Shown: in pieces, positions 1 to 8,836 of the stretch
Numbering within the stretch: position 1 is the stretch's first letter
Layout of the letters: each line of letters opens with the position of its first letter
Assembly (NCBI GenBank): GCA_023512345.1
Contig: JAILZT010000004.1
Span: 124,001 to 188,000, forward strand
Length of the DNA stretch: 64,000 bases
Direction of reading: 5' to 3'
Source of the DNA: Paenibacillus sp.
Lineage (GTDB): Bacteria > Bacillota > Bacilli > Paenibacillales > Paenibacillaceae
Notes under the pieces: model-generated
What the model was told of the DNA's origin: nothing
The model's input: only the letters and a program-made list of their open reading frames with translations
Database searches by the model: none
Position numbers and translations under genes: made by a program

Positions 1-1
1 T

Positions 2-1423
2 ACCCGATTGCAGCATCTCACAGGATTTACCAGAGAAGAATTACTCGGAATGTCCTTTAACGATTTGCTTCATCCAGATGAGAATTATCGAGTGATGTCT
101 TCCTATAATTTGGACAATCAGTCTGAGCCCAAGCATCACGAAGTCAGACTAACCCATAAAGAGGGTACAAAACTTTTAATTCATGTAGTTAATGTACCTA
201 TACAAATAAACGGAAATCTGGAAGGTGTACACGGCGTTGCTATAGATATTACAGAAAATATGCACAACCTTAGCCAAATTAGAGAGCTTAGTAATCGCCA
301 TAGTCTAATTTTAGACTCGGTATCCGAGGGGATCTTTGGACTAGATACCAAGGGGCATACTATTTTTATCAATCCTGCAGCTATGGAGATGCTTGGTTAC
401 GCTCGAGATGAATTTATCGGGATACATAGCCTCTCACTCATTCATCATACTCGTTCTGACGGATCACACTATTCTGAAAAAGAGTTTCCGATCACTCTAA
501 CCATATTAGATGGAGTTACACGCAGTATGGATGAGGAGGTATTTTGGCGGAAGGATGGGACAAGCTTTTTGGTGAATTATCGGGTTTCTCCAATTATTAA
601 TAATGGAGTCATTCAAGGAGCGGTTGTTGCTTTTAATGATATCACTAATGAACGAGAAATCATTCGCGCCAAGGAATTTGCAGAGAAGGCAGCTCGGGCA
701 AAGTCAGACTTCTTGGCTATGATGAGTCACGAAATACGCACACCTATGAATGGCATGATTGGGATGGCTGATCTTCTGCTCGAGACGGAGCTGGGAGAAG
801 AGCAACGCACCTATGCTGAGATCTTGCGAAGCAGCAGCTATAGCTTATTGCATATCCTGAATGATATTCTTGACTTCAGTAAAATGGAAGCTGGTAAAAT
901 GCCTCTTCAGTCCGAGATGTTCGATCTCCGGGATATGATCTCGAGTATTGTGGATCTCTTTACACCCAAGGCGGAGGAGAAGAAGCTGGCCCTGCGCTGG
1001 TGGGCGGATACAAGTGTCCCTGAGATGATAAAAACGGATCCGAGCCGACTGCGGCAAATCATCGTTAACCTGGTTGGTAATGCACTGAAGTTCACAGAGA
1101 AAGGGAGCGTAACCCTATCGGTGAAAAATATCCCTCTGCCGGAAGCATCCGACTATTTGTTGGAGTTTTCTGTAAGAGATACGGGTGTGGGTATTGCTTC
1201 TAACAAGCTTAATCTACTATTTCAGTCATTCTCGCAAGTACATCCTTCCATTAACCGAAAATATGGTGGTACTGGGTTAGGGCTTGCGATTTCCAAGCAG
1301 CTTGTAGAATTAATGGGTGGCACCATATTTGTAGAGAGCGAGGAACACCGGGGTTCTACATTCCGCTTTATGCTGTCTTTTCCTAAGGAGGATAAAGAAG
1401 TAGGAATTAGTGCTTCATGGTAA
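2..1423 (+). CDS. PAS-domain sensor histidine kinase (5' end outside window)
   Basis: The reading frame is open from the window edge, so the true start lies upstream and about 473 residues are visible. It begins inside a PAS domain (residues 1-90), followed by a second PAS domain (about 95-220). A HisKA dimerisation segment carries the H-box SHEIRTPMNGM near residue 240. The HATPase domain shows the N-box NLVGNALKFT, the G1 box DTGVGIA and the G2 box GGTGLGLAISK. It should autophosphorylate on the H-box histidine in response to a ligand or redox signal sensed by PAS. It ends after the ATPase domain with no receiver domain, and no partner response regulator lies next to it. The next gene is convergent. 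The signal is unknown. Confidence 0.9.
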   Translation, partial: TRLQHLTGFTREELLGMSFNDLLHPDENYRVMSSYNLDNQSEPKHHEVRLTHKEGTKLLIHVVNVPIQINGNLEGVHGVAIDITENMHNLSQIRELSNRHSLILDSVSEGIFGLDTKGHTIFINPAAMEMLGYARDEFIGIHSLSLIHHTRSDGSHYSEKEFPITLTILDGVTRSMDEEVFWRKDGTSFLVNYRVSPIINNGVIQGAVVAFNDITNEREIIRAKEFAEKAARAKSDFLAMMSHEIRTPMNGMIGMADLLLETELGEEQRTYAEILRSSSYSLLHILNDILDFSKMEAGKMPLQSEMFDLRDMISSIVDLFTPKAEEKKLALRWWADTSVPEMIKTDPSRLRQIIVNLVGNALKFTEKGSVTLSVKNIPLPEASDYLLEFSVRDTGVGIASNKLNLLFQSFSQVHPSINRKYGGTGLGLAISKQLVELMGGTIFVESEEHRGSTFRFMLSFPKEDKEVGISASW

Positions 1424-1440
1424 GAGGATTACAATCTAAT

Positions 1441-1488
1441 AAAACCTCCGGAACTTATGGCGTCTTGGTCATAAGTTCCGGAGGTTTT
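1441..1488. terminator. Bidirectional rho-independent terminator
   Basis: A perfect 19-bp inverted repeat (1441-1459 with 1470-1488, 10-nt loop) has A-rich and T-rich outer ends. It sits between the convergent kinase and degV genes and can serve both. Confidence 0.9.
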
Positions 1489-1515
1489 CTATTTAATCGT
1501 GATTTCAACCGTGAC

Positions 1516-2367
1516 TCAAGCTTTGCGTAAGTACATGAGTCCTACCGTTTGCGGACCACAGTGACTGCCGATCACGCAGCCTGCATGAATAACTGCGATT
1601 TCATCTGCCCCTGTGGCTTCCTTCAGAGCGTTATGTAGGAACTGAGCATCTTCGTCAGCCAGCGTGTGGGCAACGATCAGTAATTCCTTATCCATCCGAT
1701 CAACGTCCGAAAGAGCATTCTGGAGCATTTGCTCCACGGCTTTTTCCTTTTTTCCACGAATTTTATTCACAGGTACGATAGCACCATCAATCATTTTCAG
1801 CAGGGGCCGGATCTTGAGCAAGCTGCCAATAAAGTTCTGCATTCCGGAGCATCGTCCACCCATGTACAGATAATCCAGCGTATCCACAACAAATTGGGTT
1901 TCTGCCAAGTCGCGATACTGTTCCAGCAAGTCGGCAATTTCACCTGCGCTAAGCCCACTGCGAGCTGCACGAACTGCTTTCATAACTAATAAAGCAATCC
2001 CGCCACACAAAGTAAGTGAATCAATGACCTTTACCCGTCCCTCAGGATATTCCCCAGCAGCAAGAAGAGCGTTCTGGTAAGTGGAGGACAGAGAAGACGA
2101 AAGGCTTATATATACAATATCATGTCCAGCTTCCACAGCGGGAGTAAAGGCAGCCATGAAGTCAGCTGGGGAAGGGGCTGCAGTTTTTGGCAAAGTACCT
2201 GATGCTGCTACCCGGGAATACACATCCTCAGATGTAATATCCAACCCATCCCTGTAGGTTTGATCTTCAATAATCACATATAGCGGGATGACGCCAATGT
2301 CATAAGTATCTTTCCAGCCCTGAGGCAAATCGGAAGTGCTGTCTGCAAAAATTTTTACATTTGACAT
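1516..2367 (-). CDS. DegV family fatty-acid-binding protein
   Basis: About 283 residues, the normal DegV length. The N-terminus KIFADSTSDLP and the motifs TAAPSPADF and SLSSSLSSTYQ are the lipid-binding signatures of the family. DegV proteins bind a fatty acid between two alpha/beta lobes; homologues act as the FakB subunit delivering host or free fatty acids to the kinase FakA. No fakA is visible here. I chose the ATG at 2365-2367 because GAAGGAG lies seven bases before it; an upstream in-frame start would add 17 residues without a good ribosome binding site. It appears to be transcribed alone and ends at the shared terminator. Confidence 0.92.
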   Translation of the reverse strand: MSNVKIFADSTSDLPQGWKDTYDIGVIPLYVIIEDQTYRDGLDITSEDVYSRVAASGTLPKTAAPSPADFMAAFTPAVEAGHDIVYISLSSSLSSTYQNALLAAGEYPEGRVKVIDSLTLCGGIALLVMKAVRAARSGLSAGEIADLLEQYRDLAETQFVVDTLDYLYMGGRCSGMQNFIGSLLKIRPLLKMIDGAIVPVNKIRGKKEKAVEQMLQNALSDVDRMDKELLIVAHTLADEDAQFLHNALKEATGADEIAVIHAGCVIGSHCGPQTVGLMYLRKA

Positions 2368-2472
2368 GAATTTCTCCTTCACCCATTCCATAGATGTATT
2401 ACAGATATGAATCCGCAATAATTCTTCTATTATATCAAGATTTTGCTATTCGCAAAACATAAATACTATATA

Positions 2473-2690
2473 TATTGAACTTAATATTTATTGAGTAAAG
2501 GGCCGGTCGCCACTGCGGTGAATGTTTGGACTTCCAGCCGCTGTTGTCTACAAATTTCTTGATTAATACCGCTCTTAGCGGTAGAAATTCGTAGACAAAG
2601 GCGGACGCTCTCGCTCTTCCAGTTCCAAAATCCCCCTCCGTCACTCCATTCCCTCTTCTTTTGATTTAAGTTTCATTTTATATAGTTAGA
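2473..2690 (-). repeat. Dispersed structured repeat, copy A
   Basis: This intergenic element of about 210 bp has a close relative at 58391-58610 in opposite orientation and a diverged relative at 7832-7970. The core is a 16-bp stem (2544-2559 with 2583-2598) enclosing a small ACCGCT/AGCGGT hairpin, with an outer TTTGGA/TCCAAA pairing (about 2525 with 2625). Read on the minus strand the single core mismatch becomes a G-U pair, so the minus strand is the likely RNA strand. I see no transposase. An apparent reading frame through it is not conserved in copy B after about 30 codons, because the frames diverge there. Confidence 0.75.
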
Positions 2691-2703
2691 TTGAGGTTAG
2701 CAG

Positions 2704-2734
2704 AAAAAACCCGTTCAATAGTGCATGAACGGGT
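2704..2734 (-). terminator. Terminator of the AraC/GyrI gene
   Basis: A 9-bp stem ACCCGTTCA/TGAACGGGT (2709-2717 with 2726-2734) is followed on the minus strand by a run of T residues, 17 bases after the stop codon of the regulator gene. Confidence 0.85.
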
Positions 2735-2750
2735 GGCAGGGAAGATTAGA

Positions 2751-3611
2751 TTAATTTTTCATAACAGGGATCCAAATTTCGCAACGGTAATCTTTTGCCC
2801 CAGGATCCCCAGGTGGATATAGCTCAAATTCGGGTCCGCCTGTATGCTCATAGCCTGTACCTGGAAACCATTCCTCAAAGATACGCTTCCAGACGTTCTG
2901 AATAGCATGCGGCATCGGTCCAATTGAAGTGAAAATAGCCCAAGTAGCAGCAGGAATAATCGTAGTTTCAAAACCCTGGGGATTACTTTCAGGGCCGCTT
3001 TCCACCGCGATCCAGTAGAAGAAATTCTCATTCGCAGGCTCCATTTGCTTACATATGCCGAGGATATCCTTATCGCCACCGATTTCAATCAGCTTGTCGG
3101 ATGTGCCATCTTCATTTACTTCCTGCCAGAACTGAGGGATTCGGCGTAAGTTTTCACCATCTTTGCATGTAACCTTTAATGACTTGCCGATGACCGTAAA
3201 GCTGTCTCTTTCAATAATTTTGTAGTCCATTTCTTGATCTCCCTTCAAAGATAAGTGGAAGGAGAGACGGGGAAAGGCTTTTAGCTGTACACCTTGCCCG
3301 CGAGCAGCGGAAGGTGTAATTCCGTGGGCCTTGCGGAAGGCTTTGGCAAAGGACTCTGGAGAGTCATATCCATATTTAAGAGCAACATCTATCACCTTGG
3401 CGTTAGATATAGTTAACTCTTGGGCAGCCAATGTTAATCTGCGTTTACGGATATAATCGGCGATAGTAACTCCGGTTAACATATGGAACATACGCTGGAA
3501 ATGAAAAGGTGAGGAGTAGGCTACCCTTGCGATCTCTTCAATATTTAACGTATCGTCCATGTTGCTCTCCATGTATTCCAATGCGTCCTTCATTCTAATG
3601 AGCCATTCCAA
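2751..3611 (-). CDS. AraC family regulator with GyrI-like effector domain
   Basis: About 286 residues. Residues 5-105 form a double helix-turn-helix AraC domain (FHFQRMFHMLTG, then SPESFAKAFRKAHG). From about residue 130 a GyrI-like small-molecule-binding domain begins with DYKIIERDSFTVIGKS. This architecture matches the Rob/SoxS-like regulators with a C-terminal effector domain, which often control drug or metabolite efflux. The ligand is not predictable. The ATG at 3618-3620 abuts the AAAGGAG motif with almost no spacing, so the TTG three codons later (3609-3611), nine bases from AAAGGAG, is the more likely start. The gene stands alone with its own terminator. Confidence 0.88.
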   Translation of the reverse strand: MEWLIRMKDALEYMESNMDDTLNIEEIARVAYSSPFHFQRMFHMLTGVTIADYIRKRRLTLAAQELTISNAKVIDVALKYGYDSPESFAKAFRKAHGITPSAARGQGVQLKAFPRLSFHLSLKGDQEMDYKIIERDSFTVIGKSLKVTCKDGENLRRIPQFWQEVNEDGTSDKLIEIGGDKDILGICKQMEPANENFFYWIAVESGPESNPQGFETTIIPAATWAIFTSIGPMPHAIQNVWKRIFEEWFPGTGYEHTGGPEFELYPPGDPGAKDYRCEIWIPVMKN

Positions 3612-3711
3612 GTTCCCCATCTCCTTTGATACTTATTCTAGCATGAGAAATAGGATCATTACCTGTCATTTCATGCTTCTTGAAGACAGGGAGCAGCTAC
3701 AATTTGTTTTA

Positions 3712-5370
3712 TCAGAAAGAATAGACTCTAGCTTCATAAGGTCTGAGCGTTTCGCTATTAGATGATTCTTCGTAATTGCTAATAATGAGTTTGCTAACGG
3801 CTTTTAGCTCATCCTGTAAGTCAACCTTTTGGGGAACCTCACTAAAATTAAGTAATACCAGCCATTTCTCAGTTTCCAAAGTTCGAGTATAGGCGTACAA
3901 ATATTCATGATCTGGTAATAACAATTCATAGTCACCATACACCATGATCGGATTCTCTTTACGCAGCGCAATCAACTTCTGGTAATAATAGAATATGGAA
4001 TCCGGATCAGCTAATGCCTGGTCAACGTTAAGTTCACTATAGTTCGGATTAAGCTTCAACCAAGGAGTACCCACTGTAAAACCCGCATTTTTCGTGGCAT
4101 CCCACTGCATAGGAGTTCTGGCGTTGTCACGGCCTTTGACATGTATGGCGTTCAAGATTGTCTCATGATCCGCTCCGCCTTCGGTTACTTTTTCACGATA
4201 CATGTTGTGAGTCTCGATATCCTGATAATCTTCCAATGCCGAGAATTTCACATTTGTCATGCCTATTTCTTCGCCTTGATAGATATATGGAGTTCCTTTT
4301 AGCGTATGCAAAAGAGTTGCAAGCATTTTGGCTGATATTACACGATAAGGCCCGTCATTCCCGAAACGGGATACCATGCGTGGTTGGTCGTGATTGTTGA
4401 GATACAGGCTATTCCAGCCTTGCTCCGCAAGTCCAACCTGCCACTTATGAAGAATACTCCGCAGATTGATTAGCGTCCAAGGGACAACGTCCCATTTTCC
4501 CCCTGGCCCAGAGTCTACATCCATATGCTCGAATTGGAACACCATTTGCAGTTCCTTACGTTCCTCTGCTGTATACAAAATAGCATCTTCTACTGTGGCC
4601 CCCGGGGTCTCACCAACAGTCATAATGTCGTATTTAGAAAGTACCTTTTCATTCATTTCCTGCAGATATTCATGCACATTAGGACCATTCATGAAATATT
4701 CTCCGCCCCAGCCTAGTTCTTCATCTCCGGCTGAAGGAAGACCGGGGGTCTTAGAAATGAGATTTATAACGTCCATTCTCAAGCCATCCACACCCTTATC
4801 GAGCCAAAAACTTATCATTTTGTACAAGGCATCGCGTAAACGCGGATTCTCCCAGTTCAAATCTGGTTGTTTACGTGAGAAAAGGTGGAGGTAGTATTCA
4901 CCAGTCGTCTCATCCAGCTCCCAGGCAGGACCACTAAAGATGGAACTCCAATTGTTGGGCAGCCTGCCGTCAGGTTGACCGGGACGCCAAATATAGTAAT
5001 CACGGTAAGGATTATCTACTGAGGAGCGGGACTCTGCGAACCAAGCGTGTTCATCAGAGGAATGGTTAATCACCAAATCCATCATTAATTTGATCCCGCG
5101 TTCGTGCATGCCAGCGAGCAGTTCCTCCCAGTCCTTCAAGGTACCGAATTCATCCATGATCTCTTCATAATTGCTAATGTCATAACCATTATCATCATTA
5201 GGTGATTTGTAAACGGGAGATAGCCAGACCACATCTACACCAAGCTTCTGTAAATAATCAAGCCGGGAGATGATTCCACGCAAATCACCAATGCCATCAC
5301 CGTTGCTATCCATGAAGCTGCGCGGGTAGATCTGATAGACTACTGCTTCTTTCCAAAAGGCTTTATTCAA
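3712..5370 (-). CDS. malL: Oligo-1,6-glucosidase / alpha-glucosidase (GH13)
   Basis: A 552-residue GH13 enzyme of the oligo-1,6-glucosidase subfamily. The (beta/alpha)8 barrel begins at once with WKEAVVYQIYPRSF. The nucleophile Asp lies in GLRMDVINLI, the acid/base Glu in MTVGETPG and the third acid in NNHDQPR. The valine after the nucleophile is the residue associated with alpha-1,6 activity in this subfamily, so isomaltose-type ends are likely substrates. It lacks a signal peptide and should act in the cytoplasm on imported oligosaccharides. The start is a TTG preceded by AGGAG at eight bases. It lies downstream of maltose phosphorylase in the same direction, with a modest terminator between them, and probably belongs to the maltose regulon. 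Confidence 0.92.
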   Translation of the reverse strand: MNKAFWKEAVVYQIYPRSFMDSNGDGIGDLRGIISRLDYLQKLGVDVVWLSPVYKSPNDDNGYDISNYEEIMDEFGTLKDWEELLAGMHERGIKLMMDLVINHSSDEHAWFAESRSSVDNPYRDYYIWRPGQPDGRLPNNWSSIFSGPAWELDETTGEYYLHLFSRKQPDLNWENPRLRDALYKMISFWLDKGVDGLRMDVINLISKTPGLPSAGDEELGWGGEYFMNGPNVHEYLQEMNEKVLSKYDIMTVGETPGATVEDAILYTAEERKELQMVFQFEHMDVDSGPGGKWDVVPWTLINLRSILHKWQVGLAEQGWNSLYLNNHDQPRMVSRFGNDGPYRVISAKMLATLLHTLKGTPYIYQGEEIGMTNVKFSALEDYQDIETHNMYREKVTEGGADHETILNAIHVKGRDNARTPMQWDATKNAGFTVGTPWLKLNPNYSELNVDQALADPDSIFYYYQKLIALRKENPIMVYGDYELLLPDHEYLYAYTRTLETEKWLVLLNFSEVPQKVDLQDELKAVSKLIISNYEESSNSETLRPYEARVYSF

Positions 5371-5402
5371 TTTCGTTCACTCCTCATTGTGTAGTAATAA
5401 AG

Positions 5403-5431
5403 AGACCCGAAAGCATGATGCCTCCGGGTCT
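5403..5431 (-). terminator. Weak terminator between maltose phosphorylase and malL
   Basis: A 7-bp stem AGACCCG/CGGGTCT is followed on the minus strand by CTTTATT. The poor T run suggests partial termination, which would lower malL expression relative to the upstream gene. Confidence 0.55.
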
Positions 5432-5442
5432 AATAGCAGATA

Positions 5443-7761
5443 TTACAGGGTAACAGAGGTGCCTTGGGCAGTAACACTGCTCAGTCCGTTGACTGTAAAT
5501 TCCTTGTCGTAAATCGTGATGGAAGCCGGAACTTCAGTTTCATTGGTAACCGTGACATTCAGATCGGTAACACTAACTTTAAGGCGTGTGCCGCGGAACA
5601 TAATTTTAAAGGAATATGATTTCCAATGACCTGGGTTGGAAGGCTTCAAAATCAATCTGCCATCATGAACCCGAAGTCCACCAAAGCCATGTACGATAGA
5701 CATCCATGTGCCAGCCATACTTGTGGAGTGACAGCCGTCTTCCGTATCATTGTTATAATTATCGAGATCCAGTCTGGAGGTACGAAGATACATTTCGTAA
5801 GCCTTCTCCTTATAACCCAGCTCGCAGGCAAGAATCGCATGGATACAAGGGGAAAGGGAGGACTCATGAACCGTGATCGGCTCATAGAAATCAAAGTTCC
5901 GTTTTTTCGTGTCCAGATCATACCGGTCGCCTAGGAAGAATAAACCTTGCAGCACATCTGCCTGTTTAATAAAGCATGAGCGAAGAATTCGATCCCAGGA
6001 CCATTTTTGATTCAGCGGCAAATTCTCTGGATTTAAATCCTTTACTTGAATGATTTCTTTGTCCAGGAAACCATCCTGCTGCAGGAATATACCTCGTTCC
6101 TCATCCGCTGGATAATACATTTTGGCAATGATTTCATTCCATTTAGCCGTTTCAGTATCTTGAAGCTCCAGCTTTTCTACTAGCTCAGCATACCGGGAGG
6201 CTTCATTTTCCTGTAGGTAGGCTAAAGATTCTAAGGTATATTCCATCGTCCAGGAAGCCATTTGGTTGGTATACCAATTATTATTAACGTTATTCTCATA
6301 CTCGTTAGGCCCAGTTACACCGAGCATTACGTATTTGTCTTTATGAGGTACATAGTGAACACGTTCTTCCCAAAAACGGGAGATCTCTACAAGGACTTCC
6401 AGGCCATATTGGCCCAGATAAGCTTTGTCGCCGGTATAATTCACGTAGTTGAAAATGGCATAAGCGATGGCACCGTTCCGGTGAATCTCTTCAAAGGTAA
6501 TTTCCCACTCGTTATGGCATTCTTCCCCGTTCATCGTAACCATTGGATACAAAGCACCTTTAGTGAAGCCAAGCTTGCGGGCATTCTCTTTGGCCTTTTC
6601 CAGATGTTTGTAACGGTATATCAACAAATTGCGGGAAATGGAAGAGTCTGCTGTACTGAGATAGAAGGGAACGCAATAAGCTTCCGTATCCCAATAGGTA
6701 CTTCCGCCGTACTTTTCACCAGTGAAGCCTTTAGGCCCAATATTCAAACGGTCATCTTCGCCATTATAAGTCTGGTTCAACTGGAAAATATTAAAACGGA
6801 TAGCTTGTTGTGCGGAAACATCACCCTCGATAATAATGTCGCTTTCTTTCCATTTATCTCTCCATGCTTCTGCTTGTTCAGTCAAAAGAGTGACGAATCC
6901 CGCTTCTTTTGCTTGATGAAGTACAGTTTTTGCTACTTCAATGAGTTGGCCAAGACCATGGTTTCGTGAGGTAACGTTGGCGGCATACTTATAGATAACG
7001 ACCTGATCGCCCTCCTTCACGGATAGGTTCATTTTGTTCGCTACAAATTTCTCCTGCTCGATAACTTCAGCCTCTGGGACAATCTTCTCACCGTTGACCA
7101 AAATGTCATAAGTCATGGCTGAAGTGACATGAAAGTCGAGTTTTTTCGTCTTCAAGGTGAGGTACCCGCCGTCAGGTTCGGCTTTTTTCTCAACCTCATT
7201 CCAGAACTTCTCATCATAGTTGGAATCCTTGTTCTTAATGTCCCCGTCCAGGTAAGGCGTTATGGTAATTGTGCCTGCAAAATTCACTGGAACAATGGAG
7301 TAACGGATCGCACCGATTTCACGGCGAACCAAGCTGACAAAACGTATACTTTCCACTCTGACAGTCTTGCCATCTTCAAGAGCAGCCGTGAAGCTGCGGG
7401 ATAGTGTTCCCTCTTTCATATTGAGCTGACGGCGGAATTCAGAAACAGTGCAGTTAGCCAAATCCAATGGAACACCGTCAATTTCAATGTTGATGCCGAT
7501 CCAGTTGGTGCTGTTAAGTACTTTGGCAAAATATTCAGGGTAGCCGTTCTTCCACCAGCCGACACGGGTTTTATCAGGGTAATAGACTCCGGCCATATAA
7601 CTGCCTTGAAGGCTGCGGCCACTATATTGCTCTTCGAAGTTGGCCCGTCCACCCATATAACCGTTTCCGATACTAAATACGCTTTCGGAAATCTCGTGAG
7701 TTTGTGCATCAAAGGACTCTTCAATAATGGACCATTCGTCAATCGTAAGATATTGCTTCAC
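5443..7761 (-). CDS. malP: Maltose phosphorylase (GH65)
   Basis: At 772 residues it has the usual GH65 length: N-terminal beta-sandwich, (alpha/alpha)6 barrel from about residue 320, and a short C-terminal beta domain. The barrel holds CHNEWEITFEEIHRNG and GVTGPNEYEN; the Glu of the latter falls at residue 487, the position of the known general acid in Lactobacillus maltose phosphorylase. Maltose phosphorylases convert maltose plus phosphate to glucose and beta-glucose-1-phosphate. The adjacent beta-phosphoglucomutase gene fits that reaction exactly. Trehalose or kojibiose specificity cannot be excluded by eye, but the maltodextrin importer nearby favours maltose. The start is a GTG with AAAGGAG eight bases upstream. 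Confidence 0.93.
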   Translation of the reverse strand: MKQYLTIDEWSIIEESFDAQTHEISESVFSIGNGYMGGRANFEEQYSGRSLQGSYMAGVYYPDKTRVGWWKNGYPEYFAKVLNSTNWIGINIEIDGVPLDLANCTVSEFRRQLNMKEGTLSRSFTAALEDGKTVRVESIRFVSLVRREIGAIRYSIVPVNFAGTITITPYLDGDIKNKDSNYDEKFWNEVEKKAEPDGGYLTLKTKKLDFHVTSAMTYDILVNGEKIVPEAEVIEQEKFVANKMNLSVKEGDQVVIYKYAANVTSRNHGLGQLIEVAKTVLHQAKEAGFVTLLTEQAEAWRDKWKESDIIIEGDVSAQQAIRFNIFQLNQTYNGEDDRLNIGPKGFTGEKYGGSTYWDTEAYCVPFYLSTADSSISRNLLIYRYKHLEKAKENARKLGFTKGALYPMVTMNGEECHNEWEITFEEIHRNGAIAYAIFNYVNYTGDKAYLGQYGLEVLVEISRFWEERVHYVPHKDKYVMLGVTGPNEYENNVNNNWYTNQMASWTMEYTLESLAYLQENEASRYAELVEKLELQDTETAKWNEIIAKMYYPADEERGIFLQQDGFLDKEIIQVKDLNPENLPLNQKWSWDRILRSCFIKQADVLQGLFFLGDRYDLDTKKRNFDFYEPITVHESSLSPCIHAILACELGYKEKAYEMYLRTSRLDLDNYNNDTEDGCHSTSMAGTWMSIVHGFGGLRVHDGRLILKPSNPGHWKSYSFKIMFRGTRLKVSVTDLNVTVTNETEVPASITIYDKEFTVNGLSSVTAQGTSVTL

Positions 7762-7831
7762 GTAAATCGCTCCTTTATATAAGTAGGGGTTATAATAAAT
7801 AGAACTATGATTTCTAACTAAAAGCTACGTA

Positions 7832-7970
7832 TGTTGCTCCGCTGGCAAAAAGTTGTTCCGATCGCTGTTGTCCCCAGATGCCTGAATGGAGTGGGTATAG
7901 GTAAGCATCTGGGGACAAAGGCGAACGCTAACGCTTCTACACAATCCTTTTGCCCGCTCCGCTTCTTCGT
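7832..7970 (-). repeat. Dispersed structured repeat, diverged copy C
   Basis: It lies between pgmB and malP. It shares the flanks CGCTGTTGTC and GACAAAGGCG with copy A, but its stem is different: TTGTCCCCAGATGC (7868-7881) pairs perfectly with 7905-7918, and an outer GGCAAAA (7844-7850) pairs with TTTTGCC (7948-7954). Both stems changed on both sides relative to copies A and B. It would be transcribed inside the pgmB-malP message. Confidence 0.65.
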
Positions 7971-8052
7971 AGGGTTAGTGAGCTAAATAGTTCTTTTATA
8001 AACAGAGGGCAGCAGAAAACCTTAGATTTCTACTCATAGGTAATAATGTTCG

Positions 8053-8715
8053 TCAAACGCCTGCAAAAGATTCTCTTAAGCGTGCAACGTTCATTTGCTG
8101 GAGTGAAGGGACGACGATATTCGCCGAACTAAGTGTTTCTTGAGACCCGATTCCGACACTAACCATACCGGCACGGATAGCCGCTTCGATGCCCGCTTCA
8201 GCATCCTCGAAAACAACACAGTACTCAGGATTCATTTCCAAGGCTTTAGCACCTAGCAGGAATACTTCAGGATCGGGCTTAGCGACGGATGTATGTGTTC
8301 CATCTATAATGGCATCGAAGTACGGGGTAAGGCCAGTATTGTTCAGAATCATCATTGCATTTTTACTAGCTGAGCCAAGGGCAACCTTAATGCCTTGTGC
8401 ACGGCATTCCTTCAGGAAGTCTAAAGCCCCGGGAAGAATCTCCGAACTGTCCATGGTCGTTATATATTCGACATAACGATTATTCTTCTTCTCGGCCAAG
8501 AGTTCTTTCTCAGCGTCGGTAAAGGTCAGGCCGCCAATTTCGAGGAGGATGTTGAGTGAAGCGACTCTGCTAACACCCTTCAGACGTTCATTGTCCTGTT
8601 CTGTAAATTGAAATCCGAGCCCATCTGCAAGCTCTTTCCAGGCAATATAGTGGTATTTGGCAGTGTCAACGAGCACACCGTCCAGATCGAACAAACAAGC
8701 TTTAATATCTGTCAT
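8053..8715 (-). CDS. pgmB: Beta-phosphoglucomutase
   Basis: A 220-residue HAD-superfamily phosphatase-fold mutase. The N-terminal motif DLDGVLVDTA carries the nucleophile Asp and the assisting Asp. A helical cap follows, then GSASKN (motif II Ser region), Lys in VAKPDPEVF, and EDAEAGIEA with the Mg-binding acids. It interconverts beta-glucose-1-phosphate and glucose-6-phosphate through a beta-1,6-bisphosphate intermediate. It feeds the product of the downstream maltose phosphorylase into glycolysis. The ATG has GGGGAGG upstream. About 290 bases separate it from malP, filled mainly by repeat copy C. The operator at 8767-8782 lies in its promoter region. Confidence 0.94.
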   Translation of the reverse strand: MTDIKACLFDLDGVLVDTAKYHYIAWKELADGLGFQFTEQDNERLKGVSRVASLNILLEIGGLTFTDAEKELLAEKKNNRYVEYITTMDSSEILPGALDFLKECRAQGIKVALGSASKNAMMILNNTGLTPYFDAIIDGTHTSVAKPDPEVFLLGAKALEMNPEYCVVFEDAEAGIEAAIRAGMVSVGIGSQETLSSANIVVPSLQQMNVARLRESFAGV

Positions 8716-8732
8716 AATCTTTAACCTCCCCT

Positions 8733-8746
8733 AAAGATCGCTTTCA
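8733..8746. promoter_or_regulatory. cre-like site upstream of pgmB
   Basis: On the minus strand TGAAAGCGATCTTT matches 11 of 14 positions of the CcpA cre consensus. It lies between the MalR-like operator and the pgmB start, a plausible place for carbon catabolite repression. The match is imperfect. Confidence 0.4.
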
Positions 8747-8766
8747 TGTATATGAACTTATGAATA

Positions 8767-8782
8767 GCGCAAACGTTTGTAC
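8767..8782. promoter_or_regulatory. LacI/MalR-type operator upstream of pgmB-malP
   Basis: GCGCAAACGTTTGTAC contains the 10-bp palindrome CAAACGTTTG. This is the typical form of Firmicute MalR operators and recurs before the mdxE gene at 12339-12354. The regulator encoded just upstream (8837-9874) is the natural binding partner. Confidence 0.7.
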
Positions 8783-8789
8783 AACTTGA

Positions 8790-8824
8790 GAAAAAATAAA
8801 TGAAGCCTTATTGCTTCATTTATT
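8790..8824 (-). terminator. Terminator of the LacI-type regulator gene
   Basis: An 11-bp stem AATAAATGAAG/CTTCATTTATT (8795-8805 with 8814-8824) is followed on the minus strand by a T run. It separates the regulator from pgmB transcription. Confidence 0.8.
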
Positions 8825-8836
8825 AAATCGCATTAA

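Noticed and set aside
2435..2644. Reading frame through repeat copy A that resembles one in copy B (58434-58658)
   Set aside because: The translated similarity stops after about 30 codons because the frames diverge, while the DNA similarity continues. The element is conserved as DNA or RNA structure, not as protein.
6262..6969. Long 235-codon plus-strand frame inside maltose phosphorylase
   Set aside because: It is antisense to a clearly conserved GH65 gene, has no ribosome binding site and no recognisable protein features.
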